Source of the DNA: Thermohalobaculum sp963700775
GTDB taxonomy: Bacteria; Pseudomonadota; Alphaproteobacteria; Rhodobacterales; Rhodobacteraceae
DNA: 64,000 nt
Reading direction: 5' to 3'
NCBI GenBank assembly: GCA_963700775.1
Contig: CAVOYU010000001.1
Span: 186,001 to 250,000, forward strand
Part shown: positions 8,180 to 17,651 of the stretch, in pieces
Layout of the letters: each line of letters opens with the position of its first letter
How positions within the stretch are numbered: the first letter of the stretch is position 1
Translations under genes and position numbers: made by a program
The notes under the pieces: model-generated
The model's input: only the letters and a program-made list of their open reading frames with translations
Database searches by the model: none
Told to the model about the DNA's origin: nothing

Positions 8180-9277
8180 TCAGGCGGGCGGGCGGGCGGC
8201 AAGTTCCTCGACCAGATCGGCGAGGCGGATTGCGGCGTCGGGCCGTCCCTGTGTCAGCGCCGCGGCCGCCATCGTGCCGGCACGGCCCGGATCGGCGAGG
8301 ATCGCCGCGGTCTCGGCGCCGAGGCGTTCGGGCGTAAGTTCGGATTCCGGCAGAACCACCGCGGCGCCGGCTTCGGACAGCCCCCGGGCATTGGCGCTCT
8401 GCTCGTCGCGCTTGGCGACCGCGAGCGGGATCAGGATCGAGGGCCGGCCGACGGCCGCGATGTCGGCCACCGACGAGGCGCCGGAGCGCGAGATCACCAG
8501 CTGTACGGCTGCCAGTCGTTCCGGCACATCGTCGAAGAAGGGCCGGACCGTGGCGTCGATGCCGGCGGCGGCATAGGCGGCGACCACCGCCTCGCCGTCC
8601 TCCGCCCTTGCCTGGTGGGCGACGCGCAGGCGCCCGCGAAGACCCTCCGGCAACCGGGCAAGGGCAGCGGGCACGCGCTGCGACAGGATCCGGGCGCCCT
8701 GGCTGCCGCCGATCACCAGCATCTCGACCGGCTGCCCCGGCGCCGGCGGGCGGTAGCGCGCGCCCGCCACGGCCGCGACCGCCGCGCGGACCGGGTTGCC
8801 GGTGTGCTGTGCCCTCGTCCCGGAGGGCAGTTCTGTCGGCCAGACCCCGCAGGCCACCCGGTCGACCCGGCGGGCAAAGAGCTCGTTCACCTTGCCCAGC
8901 ACTCCGTTCGACTCGTGAATCAGCCGCGGTCGCCCCAGCAGCCAGGCGGCCGCCATCGCCGGCAGCGCCGGGTAGCCGCCGAAGCCCGCGACGCAGGCAG
9001 GCCGCTCGCGCCGCATCCGCAGGACCGCGGTCACCACGCCGGCCGCGATCTGGAACGGCGCGGCCAGTTTCGTCAGACCCCCGCGTGCAAAGGTCCCGGC
9101 GCTGACGACTTGGCGCTCGACCGCGGGAGGAAATCCACCCGCATAGCGCGCGCCGCGCTCGTCGGTCGAAAGCCGCACCCTCCAGCCGCGGCGCAGCATC
9201 TCCTCGGCCAGCGCCTGGGCCGGGAACATGTGACCGCCGGTGCCTCCCGCCGCAATGACCAGAAGCGGTGCGCTCAC
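8180..9277 (-). CDS. murG: MurG glycosyltransferase (lipid II synthesis)
   Basis: MurG transfers GlcNAc to lipid I at the inner face of the membrane, making lipid II. About 365 residues of the GT28 two-lobed fold: LLVIAAGGTGGHMFPAQALAEEM at the N-terminus, CVAGFGGYPALPAMAAA, RLIHESNGVLGKVNELFA, and in the C-lobe VIGGSQGARILSQRVP and ISRSGASSVADIAAVGRPSILIP. The start is GTG at 9277, overlapping the ftsW stop as GTGA. The open frame extends far upstream only as a shadow of ftsW. The 34-base gap to murC carries the murC ribosome-binding site. Confidence 0.96.
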   Translation of the reverse strand: MSAPLLVIAAGGTGGHMFPAQALAEEMLRRGWRVRLSTDERGARYAGGFPPAVERQVVSAGTFARGGLTKLAAPFQIAAGVVTAVLRMRRERPACVAGFGGYPALPAMAAAWLLGRPRLIHESNGVLGKVNELFARRVDRVACGVWPTELPSGTRAQHTGNPVRAAVAAVAGARYRPPAPGQPVEMLVIGGSQGARILSQRVPAALARLPEGLRGRLRVAHQARAEDGEAVVAAYAAAGIDATVRPFFDDVPERLAAVQLVISRSGASSVADIAAVGRPSILIPLAVAKRDEQSANARGLSEAGAAVVLPESELTPERLGAETAAILADPGRAGTMAAAALTQGRPDAAIRLADLVEELAARPPA

Positions 9278-10440
9278 GCGCGGCCCCGCGCGTCCGCCGC
9301 ACCCATGCTGGCACGCGTCCGGGTCAGCGCCAGAAGGGCGCCGAGCCCGATCGCCGCCGCCAGCAGCGACGAGCCGCCATAGGAGACGAAGGGCAGCGTC
9401 ATGCCCTTGGCCGGCAGCAGCCGGATCGCCACCGCCATGTTGACGAAGGCCTGCAGCCCGAACAGCACCGCGAGCCCGGTGCCGCCGAGCCGGATGAAGG
9501 GGTTGCGCTCCTCGGCCAGACGGATCAGCGAGCGCATGGTGATGAAGAGATAGAGCCCGATGATGATCAGGGTCAGGATCAGCCCGTATTCCTCGGCGGC
9601 GACCGCGATGATGAAATCGGTGTGCGCGTCCGGCAGGGTCCACTTGACCGAGCCCTGCGCGGCCCCGACACCGAACAGTCCGCCCTCCTGGATCGCCGAC
9701 TGGGCGTAGGCGAGCTGGGTATGGGGGTCGACCTCTTCGGCCAGGTAGCCGTTGATCCGCCCGGCGAAATGGCTCGAGTTCATGTAGGCGAGCGCTCCCC
9801 CGGCCGAGATCAAGCAGCCCAATGCCAGCAGCGCGAAGATTGGCGCGCCGGAGACGAAGACCATGGTGGCCCAGACCGCCAGCACCAGCACCGCCTGGCC
9901 GAAATCCGGCTGCAGCGCCAGCAGCGCCGCGATGCCAAGGGCCGCGAGTCCAGTCAGCGTGCGCCCCGGCGGGCCGAAGCGCTCGAACGAGCCGGAGATC
10001 ATCCAGGCGGAGACCAGCACGAAGCCGGGTTTCAGAAACTCCGAGGGCTGCAGGCTGAAGAAGCCGAGCGAATACCAGCGTGTCGCGCCCTTGCCGAAGT
10101 CGGTGCCGAGCCAGGGCAGCAGCAGGGTCGCCACCATCGCGCCGGCGAACAGCACCACGCCGCAGCGCCGCACCAGCGCCACCGGCCACATCGAGATCGC
10201 CGCGACCATCGTCAATGCGATCACAAGAAATACCATGTGGCGGACCACGTAGTGATAGGTCCAGAGGTCATTCTTCTGAGCAAGCGGCGGCGAGGCCGCC
10301 AGCGCCAGCACCAGCCCCAGCGCACCCAGCACCAGGAGCGCCCCAAAGGCCCAGCGGTCGACCGACTGCCACCACTCGCCGACGATCGAGGTCTCGAACT
10401 GGGTCTTCGGGGTCATGGCGCGGAAGGTGAGTTCCGTCAT
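9274..10440 (-). CDS. ftsW: Peptidoglycan glycosyltransferase FtsW
   Basis: FtsW is the SEDS-family septal peptidoglycan polymerase, a partner of FtsI. 388 residues with about ten membrane helices. SEDS signatures are visible: GATRWYSLGFFSLQPSEFLKP, LLALQPDFGQAVLV, the long extracytoplasmic loop with YLAEEVDPHTQLAYAQSAI and GSVKWTLPDAHTDFI, and the final LPFVSYGGSSLL. The ATG at 10440 shares one base with the murD stop (TGATG). The stop overlaps the murG GTG. A longer in-frame extension to 10611 is a shadow of murD. Confidence 0.95.
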   Translation of the reverse strand: MTELTFRAMTPKTQFETSIVGEWWQSVDRWAFGALLVLGALGLVLALAASPPLAQKNDLWTYHYVVRHMVFLVIALTMVAAISMWPVALVRRCGVVLFAGAMVATLLLPWLGTDFGKGATRWYSLGFFSLQPSEFLKPGFVLVSAWMISGSFERFGPPGRTLTGLAALGIAALLALQPDFGQAVLVLAVWATMVFVSGAPIFALLALGCLISAGGALAYMNSSHFAGRINGYLAEEVDPHTQLAYAQSAIQEGGLFGVGAAQGSVKWTLPDAHTDFIIAVAAEEYGLILTLIIIGLYLFITMRSLIRLAEERNPFIRLGGTGLAVLFGLQAFVNMAVAIRLLPAKGMTLPFVSYGGSSLLAAAIGLGALLALTRTRASMGAADARGRA

Positions 10441-11834
10441 CACCCGGCCTCCTTCCTGAGATGCGAGGCGACGAGGGCGCGGAACGCATCGCCGCGCGCC
10501 TCGAAATCGGCAAACTGGTCCCAGCTGGCGCAGGCGGGCGACAGCAGCACAACGTCGCCCGGCCGTGCGTCGCGCATCGCGGCCGCCAGAGCCTTGTCCA
10601 GGGTGCCGCACCGGACATGGCTCGTGTCGCCCAGCGTCGCGGCGAATTCGGCTTCCGCCTCGCCGATCAGATAGGCGCGCGCGATCCTCCCGAACAGCGG
10701 CCTCAGCGCCTCGATGCCGCCCTCCTTGGGCCGTCCGCCGGCGATCCAGCGGATATGCTCATAGGCCTTCAGAGCCTTCTCGGCGGCGTCCGCATTGGTC
10801 GCCTTCGAGTCGTTGACGAAGCTCACGCCGCCGGCCTCGCCCAGCAACTCCATCCGGTGCGCGAGGCCTGGGAAGCCCAGCAGCCCCGGCTCGATCTGGC
10901 GCGGGCCGAGGCCCAGCGCCCGGCAGGCCGCGTACGCGCAGCAGGCGTTCTGGTGGTTGTGGTCGCCCTTCAATGCCGCGGCCCCGCGCATATCGATGAC
11001 GCCCGCCTGCTTGCCGGCCTTCCACTCGGTCAGATGGCCCTTGTTCATGAATACCGACCAGCCATCGCCGCGGAGCCGCGATTTCACCGAGACCGTGATC
11101 GGCCGGTCGCAGATCGAGGCGAGCGCGCGCCCCTCGGCCTCGTCCACTCCGATCACTGTCCGCTCCGGCGCGCCGATCTCGAACAGCCGCCGCTTGGCGG
11201 CGAAATAACCGCCGACGCCGCCATGGCGATCCTGGTGGTCCGGCGAGAGGTTCAGGAACACCGCCACGTCCGGAGCGAGCGTCCGGGCCAGGTCGGTCTG
11301 GTAGGAGGAGAGCTCCAGCACGATCACCTCGCCGGGGCGCGGCGGGTCGAGATCGAGCACGCCGCGCCCGATATTGCCGCCGATCTGGGTCCGCCGCCCG
11401 GCGGACTTCAGGATATGGTGGATCAACGCCGTGGTGGTGGACTTGCCGTTCGATCCGGTGACCGCGACGACCTTCGGTGCGGGTCCGTCATCGTCCGCCT
11501 CGCCATCGGCGAGCGCCCGGAAGAAGAGCCCGATGTCGTTGTCGACCGGCACGCCGGCGGCCCAGGCCGCCTCGACAGCCGGATGCGGGCGCGGATAGAG
11601 ATGCGGGATGCCGGGCGAGACCACCAGTGCTGCCAACCCCGCCGCCTCGCGTTCTCGCGAAAGATCGGCGATGGCGAACCCCTCCGCCTCTGCCGCCGCC
11701 CGCGGCCCTTCGCCGTCATCCCAGCAGACCGGCTCCGCACCCCCCGACTTCAGCGCCCGCGCCGCGGTCAGCCCGGAGCGCCCGAGGCCGAGAACGCCGA
11801 CGCGGTCGCCGGGATATGCGCGGATGGGGATCAC
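10440..11834 (-). CDS. murD: UDP-N-acetylmuramoyl-L-alanine--D-glutamate ligase MurD
   Basis: MurD adds D-glutamate to UDP-MurNAc-L-Ala. 464 residues: an N-terminal UDP-binding start (VGVLGLGRSGLTAARAL), LVVSPGIPHLYP, the ATP loop VVAVTGSNGKSTTTALIHH, the central LNLSPDHQDRHGG, and the C-terminal domain with FVNDSKATNADAAEKAL and WIAGGRPKEGG. The ATG at 11834 overlaps the mraY stop (ATGA), and the stop touches the ftsW start. Length and motifs are normal for the family. Confidence 0.96.
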   Translation of the reverse strand: MIPIRAYPGDRVGVLGLGRSGLTAARALKSGGAEPVCWDDGEGPRAAAEAEGFAIADLSREREAAGLAALVVSPGIPHLYPRPHPAVEAAWAAGVPVDNDIGLFFRALADGEADDDGPAPKVVAVTGSNGKSTTTALIHHILKSAGRRTQIGGNIGRGVLDLDPPRPGEVIVLELSSYQTDLARTLAPDVAVFLNLSPDHQDRHGGVGGYFAAKRRLFEIGAPERTVIGVDEAEGRALASICDRPITVSVKSRLRGDGWSVFMNKGHLTEWKAGKQAGVIDMRGAAALKGDHNHQNACCAYAACRALGLGPRQIEPGLLGFPGLAHRMELLGEAGGVSFVNDSKATNADAAEKALKAYEHIRWIAGGRPKEGGIEALRPLFGRIARAYLIGEAEAEFAATLGDTSHVRCGTLDKALAAAMRDARPGDVVLLSPACASWDQFADFEARGDAFRALVASHLRKEAG

Positions 11835-12919
11835 CTCAGCTTCAGCGTAGCAAGCCCTATCAGGGCCAGGATCACCGAGATGATCCAGAAGCGGATGACG
11901 ATGGTCGGCTCGGCCCAGCCCTTCTGCTCGAAATGGTGGTGGATCGGCGCCATGCGGAACACCCGCTTGCCGGTCAGCTTGAAGCTCGCCACCTGGACGA
12001 TGACGCTGACCGCCTCCAGCACGAACAACCCGCCGATGATTGCCAGCACGATCTCGTGCTTGGCCGCCACCGCGATCGCCCCCAGCGCGCCGCCCAGCGC
12101 CAGCGAGCCGGTGTCGCCCATGAAAACCATCGCCGGCGGCGCATTAAACCAGAGGAACCCCAGACCCGCCCCGATCAGCGCGGCGCAGAACACGGTGATC
12201 TCTCCGGTGCCCGGAACGTAGTGGAGTTGAAGATACTCGGTGAAGTCGGTCCGGCCGACCACATAGGCGATGATGCCGAGCGAACCGGCGGCGATCATCA
12301 CCGGCATGATCGCCAGCCCGTCGAGCCCGTCGGTCAGGTTCACCGCATTCGCCGCGCCGACGATCACCAGCATGGCAAAGGGCGCGTAGAACAGGCCGGC
12401 ATGGACCATGGCGTTCTTCAGCACCGGCATGGCAATGGTGTTCTGCAACGCCGCCGGCTGCAGCGAGGTCGCCCAGATCGCTGCGCCGAGGGCGATCAGG
12501 AATCCGAGCGCCAGCCGGATCCGCCCCGACACGCCCTTGTGCGAATACTTCCGGACCTTGAGAAAATCGTCGGCGAAGCCGATGGCGCCGAAGCCGAAGG
12601 TCACCAGGAACACGATCCAGACGAAACCGTTGTCGAGCCGGGCCCAGAGCAGGGTCGATATCAGAAGCCCGCCCAGGATCATCACCCCGCCCATGGTCGG
12701 CGTGCCCGCCTTCTCGACGATGTGGCGCTGCGGGCCGTCGTCGCGGATCGGCTGGCCCTTCTTCTGGATCCGCCGCAGCCAGTTGATGATCGGCCGCCCG
12801 AACAGGAAGCCGAAGATCAGCGCGGTCATGAAGGCCCCGCCCGAGCGGAAGGTGATGTAGCGGAACAGGTTGAAGACGTCACCGCCTTGGCTGAGCGGGG
12901 TCAGGAGATGGTAGAGCAT
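11831..12919 (-). CDS. mraY: Phospho-N-acetylmuramoyl-pentapeptide-transferase MraY
   Basis: MraY moves phospho-MurNAc-pentapeptide onto undecaprenyl phosphate, giving lipid I. 362 residues, about ten helices. Conserved cytoplasmic motifs are present: KAGTPTMGGVMIL, FGFGAIGFADDFLKV (Mg-binding Asp pair), NAVNLTDGLDGLAI, WFNAPPAMVFMGDTGSLALGG and MAPIHHHFEQKGW. It begins six bases after the murF stop and overlaps murD at its end. All expected features are intact. Confidence 0.97.
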   Translation of the reverse strand: MLYHLLTPLSQGGDVFNLFRYITFRSGGAFMTALIFGFLFGRPIINWLRRIQKKGQPIRDDGPQRHIVEKAGTPTMGGVMILGGLLISTLLWARLDNGFVWIVFLVTFGFGAIGFADDFLKVRKYSHKGVSGRIRLALGFLIALGAAIWATSLQPAALQNTIAMPVLKNAMVHAGLFYAPFAMLVIVGAANAVNLTDGLDGLAIMPVMIAAGSLGIIAYVVGRTDFTEYLQLHYVPGTGEITVFCAALIGAGLGFLWFNAPPAMVFMGDTGSLALGGALGAIAVAAKHEIVLAIIGGLFVLEAVSVIVQVASFKLTGKRVFRMAPIHHHFEQKGWAEPTIVIRFWIISVILALIGLATLKLR

Positions 12920-12925
12920 CCTCGA

Positions 12926-14377
12926 TTACTCCTCGTCGCCCGCGCCGACCGGCCGCGCGGTGCCCAGCGCCTTGATCGACTCGACCACCCGGCGCATCGC
13001 CATTCCGAGCGAGCCCTTGACCATGCATACGTCCCCCGCGTCAATGACCCTCCGCGCCCGTTCGGCGAGTTTCCCGCTGTCCTCGAACCAGTCGCCGCGT
13101 TTGGCCTGCGGCAGTGCGTCGTGCAAAGCGCGCATCCTCGGGCCGGCGAGATGTAGCTGATCGATCCCGGCGAGTTCGCCGAGGTTCGAGAGACCGGCAT
13201 GAAACTCGTTCTCGGCCGGGCCCAGCTCCAGCATGTCGCCGAGGAAGGCGATCCGGCGGCCCCGCGCCACCCGGCCGACGCCGTTGGTGACCGAACTCGC
13301 AGCCAGCACCGCCAGGGCGGCGCGCATCGAAGCGGGGTTGGCGTTGTAGCTCTCGTCGATCAGCGTGAACTCGCCGTCGAGCCCGGCGGGGCCGAGGGCG
13401 ACGCGCCACCGCGCGCCACGGCCCTCGGGCGGAATCCAGTCGGACAGCGCCAGCGCCGCCCGGGCGATGTCGCCGCCGGCGGCCGCGACCGCGCCCATCG
13501 CCGCGACCGCGTTCAGGGCGAAATGGGCTCCGGGAGTTCCGAGCTTGAAGGTGACCGGCCTGCCGAGGATGCGGGCACGCACCACGGTCGAGAGATCGGC
13601 GATGGCCGCCCGTTCCAGCACCAGATCGCAATCCTGCGTGGTGCCGAAACTGAGGATCCGGGCCCCGGCCGCCTGCGCCGCCAGCCGGGCGAAATGCGGG
13701 TTGTCGTGGTTCAGCACCGCGGTGCCGCCGGGCTCGAGTTCGGCGAAGATCTCGGCCTTCGCGTCGGCGATCTCCTCGACCGAGCGGAAATGCGCCAGAT
13801 GCACCGGCTCGATGGTGGTGATGACCGCCACATGCGGGCGCGCCAGGTGCGACAACGGCGTGATCTCGCCCGGATGGTTCATCCCGATCTCGATCACCGC
13901 GAAGTCCGTGTCGACCGGCATCCGGGCCAGGGTGAGCGGCACGCCCCAGTGGTTGTTGAAGCTCTTCTCGGCAGCATGGACCTTGCGGTTGCCGTTCAGC
14001 ATCTTGCGCAGCAGATCCTTGGTCGAGGTCTTGCCGACCGATCCGGTGACCGCGATCACCTTCGCCCGCGTCCGCGCCCGCGCCGCCGCCCCCAGCGCGC
14101 CCAATCCCTCGAGCGTGTCGCCGACCATCAGCAACGGGGCGTCCGCCGCCACTCCCTCCGGCACCCGGCTGACCATCGCCGCACCGGCTCCCGCGGCCAG
14201 CGCCTGGGCGACAAAGCCATGGCCGTCGCGGTTCTCACCCGCGAGTGCCACGAACAGGTCGCCGGGAGCCAGGCTGCGGGTATCGATCGAGATGCCGGAG
14301 ACGCTTTCCCAGCCGCCCCGCACGGTGCCGCCGGTCGCCGCGGCGGCCTCGGCGGCGGTCCACAGCGGGGCGCTCAC
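12926..14377 (-). CDS. murF: UDP-MurNAc-tripeptide--D-alanyl-D-alanine ligase MurF
   Basis: MurF adds the D-Ala-D-Ala dipeptide (made by Ddl) to complete the UDP-MurNAc-pentapeptide. 483 residues from a GTG start at 14377 that overlaps the murE stop (GTGA). Visible are an N-terminal VSGISIDTRSLAPGDLFVAL, the ATP loop VIAVTGSVGKTSTKDLL, FNNHWGVPLTLARM, the central MNHPGEITPLSHL, and the C-terminal DESYNANPASMRAAL with FLGDMLELG. The 46-codon extension upstream of the GTG lies within murE and is not used here. Confidence 0.95.
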   Translation of the reverse strand: MSAPLWTAAEAAAATGGTVRGGWESVSGISIDTRSLAPGDLFVALAGENRDGHGFVAQALAAGAGAAMVSRVPEGVAADAPLLMVGDTLEGLGALGAAARARTRAKVIAVTGSVGKTSTKDLLRKMLNGNRKVHAAEKSFNNHWGVPLTLARMPVDTDFAVIEIGMNHPGEITPLSHLARPHVAVITTIEPVHLAHFRSVEEIADAKAEIFAELEPGGTAVLNHDNPHFARLAAQAAGARILSFGTTQDCDLVLERAAIADLSTVVRARILGRPVTFKLGTPGAHFALNAVAAMGAVAAAGGDIARAALALSDWIPPEGRGARWRVALGPAGLDGEFTLIDESYNANPASMRAALAVLAASSVTNGVGRVARGRRIAFLGDMLELGPAENEFHAGLSNLGELAGIDQLHLAGPRMRALHDALPQAKRGDWFEDSGKLAERARRVIDAGDVCMVKGSLGMAMRRVVESIKALGTARPVGAGDEE

Positions 14378-15927
14378 GACGCGCCTCCCGGACCAGCCTC
14401 GAGCCCGTCCAGCGTCGCGACCGTGGCCCGCGCCTGGATGGCATCGTCGAAGGGGTGCTTGACGCCCTTGATCTCCTGTCCTTCCTCGTGGCCCTTGCCG
14501 GCGATCAGCAGGCAATCACCCGGCTCCTTCAGCGCATCCACACCCGCCAGGATCGCCGCCGCCCGGTCGCCGATATCGAAGGCTTCCGGACAGCCCTTCA
14601 GCACGGCGGCACGGATCGTGGCCGGGTCCTCGCTCCGCGGGTTGTCGTCGGTGACGATGGCCATGTCGGCCCGCCCGGCCACCGCCGCCCCCATCAGCGG
14701 GCGCTTGCCCGGATCGCGGTCGCCGCCGGCACCGAAGGCGACCACGAGCTGGCCGTCGCAATGCGGCCGCAGCGCATCCACCGCCGTCGCGAGCGCGTCC
14801 GGTGTATGGGCATAGTCGACATAGATCGCCGCCCCGTTCGCCCGCCGCGCAGCCAGCTCCATCCGCCCGCGCACGCCGGTGAGCCGGGGCAGTGCGGCGA
14901 ACACCTGATCCGGCGCGACACCGGTCGCGATGGCCAGGCCGGCCGCCACGGCCACGTTCGCTGCCTGGAAGCCGCCGACCAGGTTCAATTTCACGTCGTG
15001 AGAGGTTCCCTCGAAACCGAACCGGACCTCGAGGCCCTGCGGCTCGAAGCGCGTGGCGACGATCCGGAGATCCGCCCCGATCGCCCGCCCGGCGGCGACG
15101 ACGCGCAGTCCGCGCGCCGCCGACGCATCGCGGAAGCGCGGGAACTCCGGGTCGTCGGCGTTCAGCACCGCGACGCCGTCCGCCGGCAGCACCTCGGCAA
15201 ACAGGCGCAGCTTCGCGGCGACGTAATCCTCGTGGGTCGGATGGTAGTCCATGTGGTCGCGGGTGACGTTGGTCAGCGCACCCGCCCTCAACCTTACCCC
15301 GTCCAGCCGGTGTTGAGCCAGGCCGTGGCTCGAAGCCTCCATCGCCGCATGGGTGCAGCCCTTCGCGGCCAGTCGCGCCAGCAGGGCGTGCAGGGTGATC
15401 GGCTCGGGCGTGGTCTGGGAGGCCGGCTCCTCGAACCCCTCGCCCTCGACGCCCGTGGTGCCGAGGGCCGCCGCCCGATACCCCGCCGCGGCCCAGATCT
15501 GCTGCAGGAAATGCGCGGTCGAGGTCTTGCCGTTGGTCCCGGTGACCGCCGCCATGATCTCGGGCTGCGCGCCAAAGAACCGCGCCGCGGTCCGTGCCAG
15601 CAGGGCGCGCGGGTTCTCCGCGATCAGGAACGGCACAGGCAGGCCGCCGATATCCGCGCTCGCGGTCCGGATCCCGTCGCGTGTCGCCACGATCGCCGTC
15701 GCGCCTTGTCGTACGGCGAATTGTGCGAAGCTGGCGCCGTCGAGCCTGGTGCCGGGGATGGCGAAGAACAGGAAGCCCTCGCGCACCTGCCGGCTGTCGA
15801 CCGCAAGACCGGTCACCGGCGTTTCCGGAGCCGGGCGCGGGCCCACGCTCTCCATGCAGTCGAGGCCGAGCGTGGCGAGCGTGGCGGCGGTGCGGATGAG
15901 GGGATCTGCCATCGGCGGCCGGCTCAC
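14374..15927 (-). CDS. murE: UDP-MurNAc-dipeptide--meso-diaminopimelate ligase MurE
   Basis: MurE adds the third residue of the stem peptide. 517 residues: VTGLAVDSRQVREGFLFFAIPG, the ATP loop AAVTGTNGKTSTAHF (residues 127-140), NVTRDHMDYHPTHEDYVAAK, and a C-terminal domain holding TDDNPRSEDP. The DNPR motif is the family's marker for meso-diaminopimelate rather than lysine, as expected for a Gram-negative. The ATG at 15927 overlaps the ftsI stop; a second ATG five codons later is possible. Confidence 0.96.
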   Translation of the reverse strand: MSRPPMADPLIRTAATLATLGLDCMESVGPRPAPETPVTGLAVDSRQVREGFLFFAIPGTRLDGASFAQFAVRQGATAIVATRDGIRTASADIGGLPVPFLIAENPRALLARTAARFFGAQPEIMAAVTGTNGKTSTAHFLQQIWAAAGYRAAALGTTGVEGEGFEEPASQTTPEPITLHALLARLAAKGCTHAAMEASSHGLAQHRLDGVRLRAGALTNVTRDHMDYHPTHEDYVAAKLRLFAEVLPADGVAVLNADDPEFPRFRDASAARGLRVVAAGRAIGADLRIVATRFEPQGLEVRFGFEGTSHDVKLNLVGGFQAANVAVAAGLAIATGVAPDQVFAALPRLTGVRGRMELAARRANGAAIYVDYAHTPDALATAVDALRPHCDGQLVVAFGAGGDRDPGKRPLMGAAVAGRADMAIVTDDNPRSEDPATIRAAVLKGCPEAFDIGDRAAAILAGVDALKEPGDCLLIAGKGHEEGQEIKGVKHPFDDAIQARATVATLDGLEAGPGGAS

Positions 15928-17651
15928 TGTCCGCCCGTGGCGATCGCCGCGACCTGTGCCGGCCCGTCCACCAGGGCGGGCCGCATTCCGAGCAGCGGCA
16001 CTATCCTCTCCAGCACGGCAGCGGTCACGGGCACTGCGGTGCGGCTCGCCTCGCGCTTGATCTCCTTGCCCGAACGGTCGACCGGCTCGTCGAGCGAGAC
16101 CACGAGGGCGTATTTCGGCTGCGACGTCGGGAACACCGCGGCAAAGGTGGCGATGACCTTGTCACTGTAATAGCCGCCCTGGGGCCGCGGCTTGTCCGCT
16201 GTGCCGGTCTTGCCACCGATCTCGTAGCCCGGCAGGTCGGTACGCCGGCCGGTCCCGCGGCTGACCACCTGGCGGATGATCTTCATCATTTGTGCCGAGG
16301 TCCGGGCCGAGAACACCTGCTCGCCCGGCTCCGCCCCGCCCTTGATCAGCGTCGGGCGCACCTTCCGCCCGCCATTGGCGAGGGTCGAGAACGCGGCCGC
16401 CAGATGCATCGGCGAGGCGGCCAGGCCATGGCCGAAGGAGATGGTCACAGTCGAAAGATCCGTCCATTTCGGCGGCAGCAGCGGCGCCGCGCGGCCGGCT
16501 TCCGCCAGCTCGAGTCCGAGCGGTTCGAAGAAGCCGAGACGCTCCAGATAATCCTTCATGCGCGGGGTGCCAACCCCCAGCGCCAGGCGCGCCGCGCCCA
16601 CATTCGACGAGCGCACCACCGTGTCAGTGACGCTGAGCTGCGGCGGCATCCGGTGCATGTCGCGGATGCGGAACCTGCCGAAGACCAGCGGCGCCCCGGT
16701 CTCGAGCATCGTTTCGGGGCGCACCTGACCGGTCTCGATGGCGATCGCCGAGGTCAGGACCTTGAAGGTCGAGCCGAGCTCGTAGAGCCCCTGCACCGCC
16801 CGGTTGAAGCGCGGGTTCATCTCCGGCGCCCCGTTGAACGGACCGGGATCGTCATTGGGGTCGAAATCCGGCAACGAAACCAGCGCCAGCACTTCGCCGG
16901 AATGCACATCCATCAGGACACCGGTGCCGCCCTTGGCGGAAAACTCCTTGACCCCGGCCGCAAGCGTGTCGCGCAGGGCCGCCTGCACGGTCAGGTCGAT
17001 CGAGAGCTGCAGCGGCCGGCCGAGCCGGGACGGGTCGCGAAGCTGCTTGTCGAAGAACCCCTCGACCCCGCCCGATCCCGCGTACTCGGCAAAACGAACG
17101 TCCTCGCTCTCGGCCCGGACATTGCCGAGAATGTGCGCGACCGTGCGCCCGGCCGGATAGATCCGCATCGAGCGCGAGCCGAACTTCAGTCCCGGGTAGC
17201 CGAGATCAAGCACAGCCTGTCGCTGGCGCGGGGTGATCGGCCGCTTGATCCAGACGAAGGAGGAGGGCGAGCCGAGCTTCTTGCGCAGCGACTCGATTCC
17301 GACTTCCGGCAGGATCTCGGCCAGCGCCAGCGCCACCTCGTCCGGATCCTTGATCTCACGCGGATGCGCATAGAGCGAAAAGGCCGGCAGATTCGCCGCC
17401 AGCAGATTGCCGTTGCGGTCGGTGATCTCGCCCCGGACCGGAACATGTTCGCCTCGGGCAAGCTGGGGCTCGGCCGGCTCGGCCAGCGCCATCAGCCCCA
17501 TGCGGATGCCAACGGTTGCGTAGACCAGAACGAAGGTCAGCATCACCACGATCAGCCGCCAGTCGTCGCGCGGCCGGGTGCTGGCGCCGCCCCGGACAGC
17601 CGGAACGCGGATGCCGGCGGTGCGGAATGACGGGGCGGCGATATCGCTCAC
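15924..17651 (-). CDS. ftsI: Septal transpeptidase FtsI (PBP3)
   Basis: FtsI is the class B penicillin-binding protein that cross-links septal peptidoglycan. 575 residues: cytoplasmic leader, one membrane anchor (WRLIVVMLTFVLVYATVG, 31-48), the pedestal/dimerisation domain with RGEITDRNGNLLA, and a transpeptidase domain with S294-TFK297, SSN at 348-350 and KTG at 481-483. All three catalytic motifs are intact. Its start overlaps the ftsL stop by four bases. It works with FtsW, encoded downstream in the same operon. Confidence 0.97.
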   Translation of the reverse strand: MSDIAAPSFRTAGIRVPAVRGGASTRPRDDWRLIVVMLTFVLVYATVGIRMGLMALAEPAEPQLARGEHVPVRGEITDRNGNLLAANLPAFSLYAHPREIKDPDEVALALAEILPEVGIESLRKKLGSPSSFVWIKRPITPRQRQAVLDLGYPGLKFGSRSMRIYPAGRTVAHILGNVRAESEDVRFAEYAGSGGVEGFFDKQLRDPSRLGRPLQLSIDLTVQAALRDTLAAGVKEFSAKGGTGVLMDVHSGEVLALVSLPDFDPNDDPGPFNGAPEMNPRFNRAVQGLYELGSTFKVLTSAIAIETGQVRPETMLETGAPLVFGRFRIRDMHRMPPQLSVTDTVVRSSNVGAARLALGVGTPRMKDYLERLGFFEPLGLELAEAGRAAPLLPPKWTDLSTVTISFGHGLAASPMHLAAAFSTLANGGRKVRPTLIKGGAEPGEQVFSARTSAQMMKIIRQVVSRGTGRRTDLPGYEIGGKTGTADKPRPQGGYYSDKVIATFAAVFPTSQPKYALVVSLDEPVDRSGKEIKREASRTAVPVTAAVLERIVPLLGMRPALVDGPAQVAAIATGGQ